Shown: piece after piece, positions 14,849 through 27,243 of the stretch | How positions within the stretch are numbered: the stretch's first letter is position 1 | Layout: each line of letters starts with the position of its first letter | Assembly (NCBI GenBank): GCA_905250115.1 | Contig: CAJNOI010000033.1 | Span: 563,871-627,870, forward strand | Direction of reading: 5' to 3' | Length of the DNA: 64,000 nucleotides | Origin: Adineta steineri | Taxonomy: Eukaryota > Rotifera > Eurotatoria > Adinetida > Adinetidae | Made by a program: the position numbers and the translations under genes | Notes under the pieces: generated by a model | What the model was told of the DNA's origin: nothing | The model's database searches: none | Seen by the model: the letters and a program-made list of their open reading frames with translations, nothing else

Positions 14849-17302
14849 CTTCCGTTTCTTCTTCTTTTTTTCTTTTACAGTTATAGAAATTGTAATCAAC
14901 ATCTTCGACTCATATGAATCGTCGTCTTCGTCATCGACAAGATAGTTTTCTTTCTCTTTTCTTCCTTTTATACTTTAGCAGGTGGAATCACGCTCTTTGC
15001 TTTAACTGTTTTGTCTGATTGAAATACTAGAAAAAACAGAAAAAAAGAAAGAGCGAATAAAAGAAAACAACAAAGAAACGAAGTCTCTCTCTCTCTTCCC
15101 TACTAATTACTTGACGGTCCTTTCTCTCTTCTTCTTCTTCTTCTTCTTCTTTCTCTATAGTATTCACTTGCTTACCCATTTGTTTAATGAAAAAAAAGAA
15201 AGGAAAAAGGAAAAGAATGAACATTATTGTTCGAGTAAGTAAGGTGTAGAACAAGTTTGTCATTGTATGTTTGTAGCTCGTATTGATAAACAACTCAATT
15301 ATATCAGTTGAAAAGATGTTTATTGATTAGATTATTTATTAAAAAAGATGGATCAATTGGTTCAATCAATAATATTACTACTAACAACAATATTTCTTAC
15401 TTAACAACTGGCAAATGTCACCGATTCTAAGCGAACAGAGTCTTAACTGTCTAATAGAATATGTGTGTTACTTCATAGAAACACACACAATTCTTATATC
15501 CATAGAGACAAGAAAAAAAAACCCAAACTAATCTTTTCCTTTCTTTTCTTTTCTTCGTTTTTTTTCAGTATTCGATATCATAATTATCAAATAATAAAAA
15601 TCTAAAAATTAAAATAATCGATATTTTTCCTGTTTAGATAATATTATTTGATTAAAAAAACTCTTGTCTTATCTATATTATTTGTCCATTTGCTTAACGA
15701 TAATGACAACGATAGTTGTCACGCCTTCTGATTGATGAGCGGGCTCGTGCGCCACTCATCTCTGTCTCTATTTTTCTCTACTATTTGGTATAATTGCTAA
15801 CTGACTGCTGGGATTTTCGAATAGAACGAGATGATGGTAGAAGCACATCATCATCATCATCTTCGCCTATTTCTTCTTTTTCTTCCTTCAAGTTTCTGTT
15901 CTCTCGCTTACATGTATGTATGTGTGTGTGTGTGTGTGTGTTTGTATGTGTGCGTCTGTTTGTTCTGTTCACGATTATTACTGCTACTATAACAATAAAT
16001 AATGATGACGATGGTGCAAAGAATCTTTCTACTAACTAGTCCCTTGCAGACATACAGGTAATATGAGTCTAAAGAGAATTCAAACACGAGATATAAAAGC
16101 TGATTGAACATGCATTCATTCATATAAGATTATTTTTTTCTTTTATAGATGATGATCAGTATCTGTCGATTATTCTCTTGATTCAATAGATAGAGATATA
16201 TTTAAATATACACATACTGGCACATACACAACATACTATATTCAATCATTCAAGTTTGAGATCAACCTGTGCCGTTGTTCATTTCTTTTTTTCTTCTTCC
16301 TACGCTACATGGTAAGTCGTGTTGAAATATGAAGAAGAGACAAAGATAGTAAAAAAAAGAAAGAAAGAAGCGATGATAAGAAAACAGCACGTCTAGTTAG
16401 TGCAAAGCATCTTATTTCTTGTTCGTTATACATGAACTACTCACTTTTAATATAATCAAAACAAATATAAAAAGACTATGGAGAAAAAAGCCCTTATTAA
16501 CACAGATTCATTTTTATTTTAGACATTTCAATGAAAGCTAACAATAAACGAAGGCGATCATTGTATTATGTTCATCATTTACAAGGAGACCTCTCAAATA
16601 TTGAAATGCTCCTCAATTAGGTATGATAGACTTCTTTTTTTTATTGTATATACATACCTTTTCTACTCTTATCATATGTATATTTATAGAGAAAAAACAT
16701 TTTTATTTATTAAAAAAGGAAAGACAAAAAAAGAAATAAATTTCGTTTAAACTATTAACTTGTGTAAAATATCACACCATGTTTTTCTCTAATATTAAAG
16801 TAAATTTACACTTCATATCCTATAAACGTGTGTGTATCTCTCCAGATGACGCGATCTGAATATATGCGTGTGATTAAAAAAGGAAGAAAGAAATGACGAA
16901 AAAAAAATGAAGAAGAAGCAATAAGCCGAGTAATCTAACAATGATATTAACTTGCAAGTCGTTTGCTCACATCAAACTGTCTCTATTAGCGCCTGTTTTT
17001 TTTTCATACATATATTGAATGAAAGAAAGTCCTGTATAGATTTTCTTTTCTTGTATTGGAAACAGAAGAAGAGAGAGAGAGAGGGGAAAAAAAAGAACAG
17101 AAAAGAGGCCTACGCGAGAATATGAGAACTATAATAATAGCATTGATCACTCTTCTTATCCTTTATATAATAAATAAGAAAAGATTATAATATACGTAAT
17201 GTTATTATTTCTATCTTATTTGTTTTTATGTCCATCAAATTATATTTTTTAAGTCATTTAATTTTAATAATTCTATTGTTTATTTTTATTTTGGTTTTGT
17301 AG
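13569..17302. other. Simple-sequence-rich region without supported genes
   Basis: Polypurine and polypyrimidine tracts dominate: (CTT)n near 14105-14135 and 15129-15151, GA-rich blocks near 14200-14250 and 17065-17100, (AT)n at 14819-14845 and (TG)n at about 15920-15940. The open frames here (for example 13870-14193 and 14010-14519) encode only Ser/Phe/Arg/Glu runs produced by these tracts. The region may be the long 5' part of the RGS gene that follows, but no splice chain is certain. Confidence 0.5.
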
Positions 17303-17498
17303 GAAGAATAAAAAAGCATCAAGTTTATTGTCAAGTACTTCATTAACAGCATCAGCAGCACAACATTGTCGCTGCTATTCTTATTTATCTTCACCGCCTT
17401 ATTCGGTGCTGATTTTTTCAGCTGCCGACATCCTTTTCCGGCTCATAGAGGCTTTTGTCGGTCAAGTCGAAGAAGTGCAAAAGAATTGTTTCCGTAAA
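17303..17498 (+). other. Probable 5' untranslated exon of the RGS gene
   Basis: It is bounded by a plausible acceptor (TTTTGTAG) and donor (GTAAGAAA) and is more GC-rich than its surroundings. One frame is open, but it has no good start and would not be needed, because the next exon carries its own ATG 11 bp after its acceptor region. I infer an untranslated exon; a coding exon in an alternative transcript is possible. Confidence 0.35.
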
Positions 17499-17578
17499 GT
17501 AAGAAATAAAAAATGAAAGAATATAGAAGTATTATTAAAAAAAAAACTTCTTTTTTTTTTTTTATTTCGAAATAGATT

Positions 17579-17769
17579 ATGAGCACACGCCAATCAAATC
17601 AAGAAAACTCATCAATATTCGACAGTAACCGATCACGCCGCCAACAACCAACACCTTCAAATATACCTTCAAATCAACAACAAGAACCACTAAATTCTTC
17701 TCCATCTCATAGTGATCAAGCCTCAAAAGCCTGTTGTTTTTGTTGGTGTTGCTGTTGCTCCTGTTCGTG
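17579..17769 (+). CDS. RGS protein, RZ class (RGS17/19/20 type), N-terminal exon only
   Basis: This exon encodes about 63 residues: a Ser/Gln/Pro-rich start, then KACCFCWCCCCSCS. That cysteine string is the hallmark of RZ-class regulators of G-protein signalling (human RGS17 and RGS20 carry CCFCWCCCCSCSC), where it is palmitoylated and tethers the protein to membranes. The exon ends TG before a GT donor (GTATGTAA), so the next residue could be the final Cys of the family string. The RGS domain, which accelerates GTP hydrolysis on Gi/Gz-type alpha subunits, should follow. It is not found between 17979 and 21579, and a run of 100 Ns begins 109 bp downstream. The rest of the gene probably lies in that gap. 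Confidence 0.75.
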
Positions 17770-17878
17770 GTATGTAAATTATAAATTTTGTTAGTTTCAC
17801 TGATCCTATTATTAGCGTACTATTTCATTGTTCACGCACGTTATTTTCATAGAAATATATATATATATATATATATAT

Positions 17879-17978
17879 NNNNNNNNNNNNNNNNNNNNNN
17901 NNNNNNNNNNNNNNNNNNNNNNNNNNNNNNNNNNNNNNNNNNNNNNNNNNNNNNNNNNNNNNNNNNNNNNNNNNNNNN
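17879..17978. other. Assembly gap (100 N)
   Basis: Exactly 100 Ns, the usual placeholder for a gap of unknown size. A (TA)n tract sits on its left edge. The gap follows the first coding exon of an RGS gene whose remaining exons are not visible. Confidence 0.95.
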
Positions 17979-20900
17979 TAAAGCATCGGAGTAAACTCAG
18001 ATGAAATATTTTACAGAATATAGTATAAACTGTCAAAGAAAAGAATTATCTTACAACATTTGCATCCGTCATTGTAGAATAATTTAAAGTAGCAGAGGTC
18101 GCCAGTTGATTTTGAAATCTAAAATGAAGTAGTATAATGATCAAATAGTATTAATGTTGAATTTTTAAACGAACCTAAATTAAATATAAAATTGAATTAC
18201 ATATACCTTATGCAAGTCCTTATATATTCAAAATCTGAAATGGTTACTACAATTAACAAATCGATATTATATGCTATAAAATATATAAAGATGGCAGACT
18301 GATACAGAAATAGAAGGATATTTTTCTTATTTATTTGATTTATGTTATCCATTAATTTAATAAAATTTCAGTTTAAATTTTTTAGGACTTTGAAACTGTC
18401 GAGACATTGTTTTTTCATAAAGTAACATTGAGTCTTTAGAATAAATTCTTTGATCTAAATTTCGTATCTGCCTATTTTTCAGTTCATATTAAATTTAATG
18501 AGAAGAAAAATTCTATTGTGGAGGTTCTATAATAATGTAATTTATTAAGATAAATGCTACAGTTTTATTTAATTACCTATTTCACTCACAAGTAAAAATA
18601 AAAGAAACAGATGGATATCAGTTCTTAGCGTAATTTTTCAATCCTTTAGGAATACTAAAGAAAGAACAGATTGTACGCGGTATCATTTTAGAATTTGCTT
18701 TGTCCAAAACCATACATAAAAATCATTTTTTTATAAGTAAGAATTTTAAAATCTTTAGAAATAATTTCTCTATATTCTATAAGTCTCTGTATTAGTATAT
18801 TCGTAAAATTCTATCCTAAAAATTGTTAGTTTCAAAAAAAAAGAGAAGTTTGATTTTCATTCAGTACATAATTAAATTTAATAGAACTTATATCTATCAA
18901 ATTATAACTACCAGGGCTCCGCATAGGATGGGATGGGACAGACTTTCTGTCCCACAGGTCGATGCAACTCATTTAATCCCATCCTATGGGATCTGTCACA
19001 TTCTTTATGATAATCTATTTTTATAAATACAAAACAACATTACTATTATCTACAAAAAAGATAAGTAATAATATATCCCATGGGAGATACGACTCATCCC
19101 ATCCTATCCTATGGGATCTATCAAAAATAAAATGTCGTCCCATTCTTTCCCATCCAATGCGGAGCCCTGACAGCTACACTTATCGTCTATTAATGAGTGC
19201 TAAAAAAAACATACTGTAATCTAAATATATTCGGTTGATCTCGATTTCAGTATCTCAGTATAGAACAATTACATAGTAGTAATGAAGGTAAAGAGGTAAT
19301 TCAGCTTTTGCATTATTGTGGTAAAATGAAGAGTACCTCTTTAAATTTTTAAGAAAATAGAGAGAAAAAGCAGAGAATAAAATAACAAAATGTTTCTGTT
19401 ACGACATTTTATAAAAATAATAATTATACCTTTGAAAATGTCAAATCATTCAGGTAATTTCTTGTTTTTTTATCAGTTACTGAATATTTTTATAAATGAA
19501 AAAATTTTAGTTAAAGATAAGAACAAATATTTTCGAAAAAGCACATCAGTATGCGTTATATGATAGCTTATGAAGCGAAAATATGATAGAACAATCTTGT
19601 CAATGTCAATTCCGTATCGATTTTAAGCTGAAGAATGTTGATGTAGACATTCTACTAATTTTTCAACCAAACTTTTCCTATAATATAATTAGTAGACACC
19701 GAACGTTTTCCATCTGTTCTTGTCTATATCATTTGATGATATGCAACACAGGTATATATAAACACATTACTTCCTTTCCTTTTTGTCCGTTCTCAGACCA
19801 CTTTTTTTTCTTCTACGCTTTTCTTTTCTTTAATGTATCTGTGTTTCTATCTTCATTTTAGTCAACAAAACTCATAGAGAAAAAACCATGCTTATACAGG
19901 AAAGTTACTTCTTTACAATGCGTATATTAAATGTTTTTTTTCTTAAATACAGATCGGTGTACGGAATCCTTTTTTTGATTTAATTCCTTGGAGATGGGAG
20001 ACATATATTCATGTTCGATTTTGAATAAATGTAAGAAACGTTATGTAGACCTTTTCTCGTGCAATTATAATTATACATACTAGTACAGGTAGTGAATATG
20101 TTACGACTAATATAGCATAACATTACCATCTGTACAACGTTCGCATTCATGTGCGTCATTGTAAATATATTTTTTCGACTATTATTTTGTCTCAAAATAA
20201 TCTCATCTTCAAAAGGTTAAAGAAAGAGAAAAATATTTCATATACAAATGTAATAGAACACATTCTCTATGCATTAGATGCACTTATTCAAACTGTTATT
20301 CATAAATATTGTTTACAAACTTATCAAACATGTTATGGTCATACTGTTCTTTTTTCTCTCGTTATTATTGTATCTATAATTAAGGATACATATTTATTTG
20401 GTGACAATTTTCAATACGTTCGTCATTTATAAAAAAAACACTTCTCATGCATGGTTCAATTTCAAATATCAATAATGAATCAAAGAAAAGGTAAGTATAA
20501 GTATAATATTCAGATCTTTGAGGACAAAATAATATATTCAAAAGTGAAAATATTATTATTTTTTGTTTACTACTGGATTTCGATCTAAACCGTGTAATTT
20601 ATATGCGTATAACTTTGTTTTTCTTTCAATTAATCGATCTTATTCAATAATTGACACATATATATATATAATTTTGGTTGCTTATCGTATCATCTTATAT
20701 ACGATGTGAAAAGCGAACCTCTAAAACACTTATGTATTTTTTATATTATAAACGTCATATATATTTATATATATGAAATGCATTTTATATGAAGGACGGA
20801 AGACATTAATCAGACTAGAAAACGATGTCTATGCTCGATTTGCATGATTGACATATATGAATGAATAGAAAAACTAAAAGATAAGGATATGGTTATGGAT

Positions 20901-21579
20901 GTATCAGATCAAAAAAAAAATATAGAATCAACTAAGGACATATTTAAAAAAAAATTCTTTTATGTAATATTACGTTTTATAGAGAGGCTAGTCATCGTCT
21001 AAACTTAAGTTGTAAATTGATAATTATATTTCTTGTTTATATATATACCATTGAAATATGTTTTTTAATTTAACCTTGTCTATATGAATCATGTAGTAAA
21101 ATACGCTCTCTCAATTATAAATGTATATATATATGCACACGCTTGAATGCATTTATTTGTCAAATTTTATCTCGTATATGAATTATGGACGATAATTAAA
21201 ATAAAAAAAATACAGTATTTTATCTGTGTGCAATAAAATATACGACAAAATATGGATATACATCGGAGGTAAGAAAAAACGATTTAAACAATGCAACCGA
21301 TATATATGTGAGGATGAGAACAATAGGAAAGATAAAGAATGACAAAGTGGGGTTTTACAATGAGAAAGTAGGTGTAGGCTATTGTGATTGATGACAGAGA
21401 GAAAATTGCGATAACATTACATTATCTCATTTTATTATCGATGTGTTTATTCATGCATAAATGATACAAAAGGCAAATTTTTTGTCAGTTATTATAAGTA
21501 TACATAAAATATAATAGAAAAGCAAACTCATTATATAGTATGCTATTATATCTCTATTAGTTTCATTTAAATTCAAATT
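17979..21579. other. Long AT-rich region, no supported gene
   Basis: Apart from a MITE at 18912-19169 I see no exon chain. A minor open frame at 20151-20432 has coding-like composition towards its end (about 20245-20430) but no recognisable domain and no clear splice sites. The RGS domain expected downstream of 17769 is not here. Confidence 0.5.
18912..19169. mobile_element. hAT-like MITE with CAGGGCTCCGCA ends
   Basis: The left end CAGGGCTCCGCATAGGATGG is matched in reverse complement by the right end (...TCCAATGCGGAGCCCTG). Flanking octamers ATAACTAC (18904-18911) and ACAGCTAC (19170-19177) agree at 6 of 8 positions, which fits an old 8-bp target duplication. The interior is made of repeated CCCATCCTATGGGATC-like palindromic words. 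No transposase is present. Confidence 0.7.
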
Positions 21580-24500
21580 ATGTCTAATGGTAAGTTTAAA
21601 TAAAAGAGTAAACGATTGATATTTTTCTTTTCATTAAAAAAATGATAATAATTATTATTATGATAGAATAAAATAGTCATGTCTTGTTTTTTTTCTAGTG
21701 TATGTATTTTAGATGAACGCGTATGATAAGTATTTTTTCGTCTAATATAGCTAAAAAAAGAACGATAATTTATTTTTTTTCTTCAAGAATGTTAAGTAGT
21801 TTAATGATAAATCTTAATATTGTAAACTATTTGATATTGATTAATAATCACATAATCATTTTTTCATATGTAAGTCGAAGGACATGAAAAATATTTTGAT
21901 AAATAGTTAAGTAAAAAAACGAGAGTTAATAAGTAATTGATTTATTATATATTGTACACAGCGGCGGATCTAGAATTTTGGAAGGGGCAGGGGCGATTTT
22001 TTTTTGAGTATGGAGGGGGCGCGATTTTGGTTAAAAGCTATTTTTTAAGTCCAACCGAAGTCGTGTGAACCTATTTTTTTGTTCATTTTTGCTGTAAAAA
22101 AATGCCCCCTCCCCTAAATCCGTCACTGATTATACATTCATAATTTGATTTTTGTTTAGACGAAGTTAAAACCGTTTTCATTGAAAACGATATGATCACA
22201 ACAGATCTGACCGATCAAGCATTATTAGTTGTTCTGGATGATGATGATTTTGATGATGATGATGATAATGATGATATTTTTGATTTAAAAACATGTACAA
22301 GTAATATTTTACTAAATCAGAAAGAAGCACCAATCAATCTTCCAGATGAAATTTCGCTAAATGGTAATTTTTTTAAAACAAAAAGAAAAATTTTATTATT
22401 TAAAAAATATTTAGAAAATCAATCAAGAATTGAAAATGAAATAGACAATCCATCGAATAATTCTCCAATTAATCTTAAAAGTCCAGTTTATTTATCACAA
22501 AAATCTCATCAACAACGACGAAAGAAAACCGCATCAAAAAATAAGAATATATGCGCACCACCCATTCGAAAACGTCGCAGTAAAGCTACTCAAAATATCA
22601 CTTCTATTCTATCATATATTTCATTTGACAATACACCGAATATTTTAACTATCTCTCGTATGGGCTCAATATATTATTGTGTTGAAGATCTTTATCGAAA
22701 AGTATTTTCATCATTGTGTCTGTTCAATCACTTTATAGATTCATTAATAAAACCTCAAATACTTATTCTTAAAGACGTAACATTATCAGAAAAAATGTCT
22801 ATTGAACAACATGATTCAAAAATAAAAAAATTTAATCGCACACGTTACCGTCTACTATCAATAAATTCAACAGATTATTTAACTAAATTAAAACAGTTAT
22901 TATTAACATATAAAAAAGAAAAACATATTGATAAAATTATTAATGAACTGAAATATTTCAGACCAGTATCCATGTGCAATCAATCGCAGAGTAAAAGTAA
23001 AATATTATTATAATTTGTTTTTCCGCATAACTTCTTTTTTTGTATAGGTACATCATCATCTAAACGACGTTTATCAACAGATGATGATAATAATGAAAAA
23101 TGTAAAGCTTTAAAAACAACACATAGTAAAACATTTACTTCATCTAATGATCATGTTAGTAAGAATATAGTTCAATCAAATGAAACTACATCTGAAATAA
23201 TAACAGAATCTACATTAGAAAATAAGAATACAAAATGTCACGGCGAACAAAATGAGAATATATGGTATGTTTGTTTTGTTCTACAAAAATATTTCTAGTA
23301 TATGTTTAAGTGGTGATTGCTGTTAGCATAATTTCTAGAAAATTTATATATATGGTATAGTTTGTGACTATAAGAGTAGATATTTGAAAATTATTCACAC
23401 GTTTCTTACAGTGGACTTTGCCTTGTCGAGTATATTTCATTACAGCGCATGAATAGAAGAACGTATTGTTAAGGACGTCTCGTCATTAACGCATCTATCA
23501 CATTTATGATATTAAGTAATAATAACTATCTAATTATGTCTTTGACATGTATGAAGGTAAATGGCAACCACGTTTTATATATATAGAAATCATACCGAAA
23601 TAGTAATATTATTTTTACAAGAATAAAAACTTTGTGAAATGATCATGTTAGAAAAAGTTATTAGATTTGATAATAAATTATTTTTGTAAAATATGATAGG
23701 ATAATAATTTCAAGATAGTGTCGTAACTGACCGAATTTTAATAAAGTAATTAAATTCTTATTCTATGTTTTTGGTTGTAACAGTATGAAAACATTTCAAA
23801 TTAATGATGACAAGATCATCATCATCGTGAATCGAAAATATTTTATACGATTCATATTACATGTACTATTCTTTTCTTAGGAAGAAAGCAAATTATTTCT
23901 ATATTTAGAATAGAATATCTCAACTGAGAAGCCATAGTTGACATTTTTTTTTCATTTCTAAATTGTTGTAGTAATTCATTTGAGTGAAGAATATATTATG
24001 ATAAAATTTTAGTATTAATAGGATAACAATTGATTTAAATTAGACTAATACAGATGAATTAGTCTTTCGTTGATTTTATTATTTCTTTTTGATATATGTA
24101 GGTCTTATTTATTTAGTTCAAGAGAAAATTTACTAAATAAGTCTGAAACACGCTTGTCTCCACCAATTGAAAATATTCTATTTAAAGCACCTGTTATGAA
24201 CTTATCTGATATTAATGCCATTGATTTAACTACTCATGAAGATGCTTTATCAGTCGCATCTCCAGTATCATCAACAAATGCAATAAGTCGTTCAAATTCT
24301 TTTGTATCGGATAAAGAAGACAATGAAATGCTCTCAACACGTTTAAATAGTTTAGCGTCGATGAAATTCTTTACAAATGATAATATTATGTTGAAAAGTC
24401 CATCAATAGTACCGGAAAAAACAACTGATACCAATGATATTAATTTTACTATGCCAATAATTGTAAATGTAGAAGAAAATATTGAAACTGATAATCGTAA

Positions 24501-26229
24501 AGGTAATTTTATTTCGTAGATTTATGATGATAAACAGATTGAAAAAGAATCGAGTAAATTATAGAATTATCCTATAATGTTTCACTTATGTTAGAATAGA
24601 AACTCAAGTCTGTTAGACTTAAAATCTGTAAACAGAGGCATAAATTATATTCTTAATATTTTTAATCAAGAAGATAATTATTTCAAAAATATGATAGCGA
24701 CTATGACTGAGTGATTAATTTTTTTGATACATACTCACAAGGTACTTTGTTTGAATCGTGGCGTTAACCGACATAGAATGATCCTAGACAGCACCTCATA
24801 CTACAAGGTCGCTGTGAGGTGGGGCTTTCTTTCTTCCCCTTTCATTTGAATAAAGAAGGATAAGTTGTGTGTTATAAATAGTTTATAATATCTGATAAAT
24901 TATTTTTAGGCTTTCAAAAATATGTTAACAATCGACAAAATATATTATCGCCTGAACAATTATCACCACATAATGCTACTTCAAATATAGAAACAAAACT
25001 ATCTAGTTCAATTCATTCAAATCAACCCTCACGTATTTATATAAGAACTAGAAAACCATCGCATGATGTTTGCTGTCAAGATTCTTATCCATTATCCGTA
25101 CCATCCTATAACAATTCAAACGAATTATATCGTATTAATCATGATACTCAATCAAAATTGCTTCATAAGGGTTCTTCAATTACCTTATTACCTATACGAA
25201 ATCCACTTCGTCATGATTCATCAACAACAGATCAATCAATACCATATTGTTCATGTTGCTCTTCTCATAAACAAATCTCCTGCAAATCTTGTATATCCGA
25301 AAAATGTTTATTAAAAGCCCGAGCATTCATACCTATTTCCTATAATGAGAGAATGAGTCATCCACAATATACATCTTCAGATTCACCGAAATATGATTAT
25401 GAACCAAGGATTTTATACGAAAAAGTATCATCATCTTTTAATCGAAAACGATATCGCATGGGATCTCATCCATATCAATCAACAGAAACTTCTACAACAC
25501 CAATATCACAAAGTTATTCTCGTACTCAAAATTTATTAAATAATGATACACCACATAAAATAGATCATTATCATCCAGTACAATCCGTTTCTATACAAAA
25601 ATCTTCAGTATTAAACAATCCAATAGATACTACCAATGAAATAACATTACAAAATATGTGTACTGGAAGTATTGCTTTAACTCAGGCTATTATTGAGCAT
25701 AATGATTGTGATATGGATAGATTGCCTAAACTTCTTGTACGATATAAAAAAACTTATTTACATAAAACAGTTGATACAATGGGACAATTATTTCCAACAT
25801 GGTTTAATGAACCTGATTATCGTTGTATACATTGTTTTACTTGTGATCAAGTATTTACACCTCAACACTTTATGATACATACGGATGATAGACAATTCAT
25901 CAATGAACAACCAATAAACATAACATCAATAGAATTAGTACCATCAGAACAACTTTCAAAAACTAAAGTTGACTTGTAAGTTTGAACTATATACTTCTTA
26001 ACTGATTCATTTTCTATATTCTCAGATGGAATCAATTTTGTTCAGATTTAACATATTATACAAGGTAATTATACATATATAAATAAAAAAATAATAATCA
26101 AATTCTATTCATATTTTATAATTCAGTAAACTTGCAAATGAAGAGAAAAAAGATAAATATAAAAATGCTTTGAAAGGTATTCAAAATAAAATGAATAATA
26201 TTCTCGCTGCTATTCATATTAAATACTAA
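21580..26229 (+). CDS. Ski/Sno-family transcriptional co-regulator, divergent
   Basis: Seven exons (21580-21589, 22160-22996, 23048-23264, 24102-24502, 24910-25975, 26026-26064, 26127-26229) join in frame to 890 residues. The first exon contributes only MSN plus one base. Two regions support the call. Residues about 155-245 (TISRMGSIYYCVEDLY ... RYRLLSINSTDYLTKL) resemble the Ski/Sno/Dac homology domain. Near the C-terminus, CIHCFTCDQVFTPQHFMIH followed by LWNQFCSDLTYYT matches the Smad4-binding fold of Ski/SnoN (CxxC, then PxxFxxH, then a tryptophan). These proteins repress TGF-beta targets in the nucleus. Also visible are an acidic Asp run near residue 30, a basic segment PPIRKRRSK, and long Ser/Asn-rich linkers. 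A Dachshund-like or Skor-like assignment is possible. Intron 1 holds a MITE. Confidence 0.65.
21959..22128. mobile_element. hAT-like MITE in intron 1 of the Ski-like gene
   Basis: The terminal inverted repeats are CAGCGGCGGATCTAGA on the left and, read in reverse, CAGTGACGGATTTAGG on the right. Flanking octamers ATTGTACA (21951-21958) and ATTATACA (22129-22136) differ at one base. The element is 170 bp, G-rich at one end and C-rich at the other, with no coding capacity. Confidence 0.75.
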
Positions 26230-27243
26230 AAAGCGAAATATTAATTATATTGCTATTCATTTGATAGACAAATGGTATTTGTTTAAGCTTATTTAAGATG
26301 AATTTAAATAATTTTCGAAATATATTCTGAATTGTTTATTTTTAGAAATGGTCGCATTAATGGTTTCTCAAGAAAGGCACCTTCTGAATAATAATATTGA
26401 CGAATAAAATTGTTGAATTTTAAATATTGATGGTGTTTTAATTCGAAAAATATTTCTTATATGTATCATGCTTCATGTATATTTGGCAAATTGATCGAGG
26501 AGAAAAAACACGTTATTTTTCTTTTGAATATGTTAGCAAAATTTCAATTACCTGTGATATAATTTTTTTGTTTTTTAAATAATGTTTTTTGTGTTTAAGA
26601 AAATTCTTTATTGTTGGCAACTTATTATAATTAATTTTATTAATAAAAATTTATATATAATGATATCAATGACTGTATAGGTGCTCAGAGATAGGCACGA
26701 TTCGAATTTTCGTCGAACCTACTCAAAAACTGAAAAAAGTCATTTTTAGATGAGATTGATTTTTAGTTTCGTTGAATCAAACCGTGTTTATTCCTGCAAG
26801 GTACATCATGTTTTATACAATGCGTAGCTCTACTTGCATAACACTAAGAAAAACTTATCAGACTGACGATTTATTAAGTTCAATTTTAAATTCTTGATTA
26901 TTTTTATTATGCACGACATCCATTATAGTGATAAATAGAAACAAATTTAGAATGATACTGATAATTTAAAATTGCTTTTCTGGAGCAATCCTGTTTATAA
27001 AATATTGAAGACACAATTCGCAATGTGTATTTTTTCTTTTTTGAACAAATAAATATAGGGTGCAATTACTATTAAGAATCTTTATGTAACAAAGGTGCGT
27101 GTGGGTATGTGTTTGGGTAAATAATAATTAGTCCACACCCACCCTAACAGTTATTATTTATTGTTATCCATCTATGAAGCTAATTACTATTGTAATCTGC
27201 CCAGTATTTATTTTATTAGTACAACTATAACAAAAAAATAAGA
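26230..27243. other. Intergenic with one GT-rich hairpin
   Basis: No ORF of interest. A hairpin at 27094-27148 is listed separately. The stretch ATTCGAATTTTCGTCGAACC near 26700 is not part of a tRNA that I can fold. Confidence 0.5.
27094..27148. repeat. GT-rich hairpin
   Basis: GGTGCGTGTGGGTATG on the left faces CCACACCCACCCTAAC on the right, with an AT-rich loop. It belongs to the same dispersed set as 248-320 and 31315-31385. Confidence 0.5.

Noticed and set aside
15781-16123. ORFs on both strands around the (TG)n tract
   Set aside because: Thr-His and Cys-Val runs are products of the microsatellite.
20151-20432. ORF considered as the missing RGS domain
   Set aside because: No RGS-domain residues (such as FREFL or SEENLLFW) are present.
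24750-24850. Hairpin CACCTCATACTACAAGG...GTGAGGTG as a possible structured RNA or tRNA
   Set aside because: No tRNA arms or boxes can be placed, and a single short stem in an intron is weak evidence.
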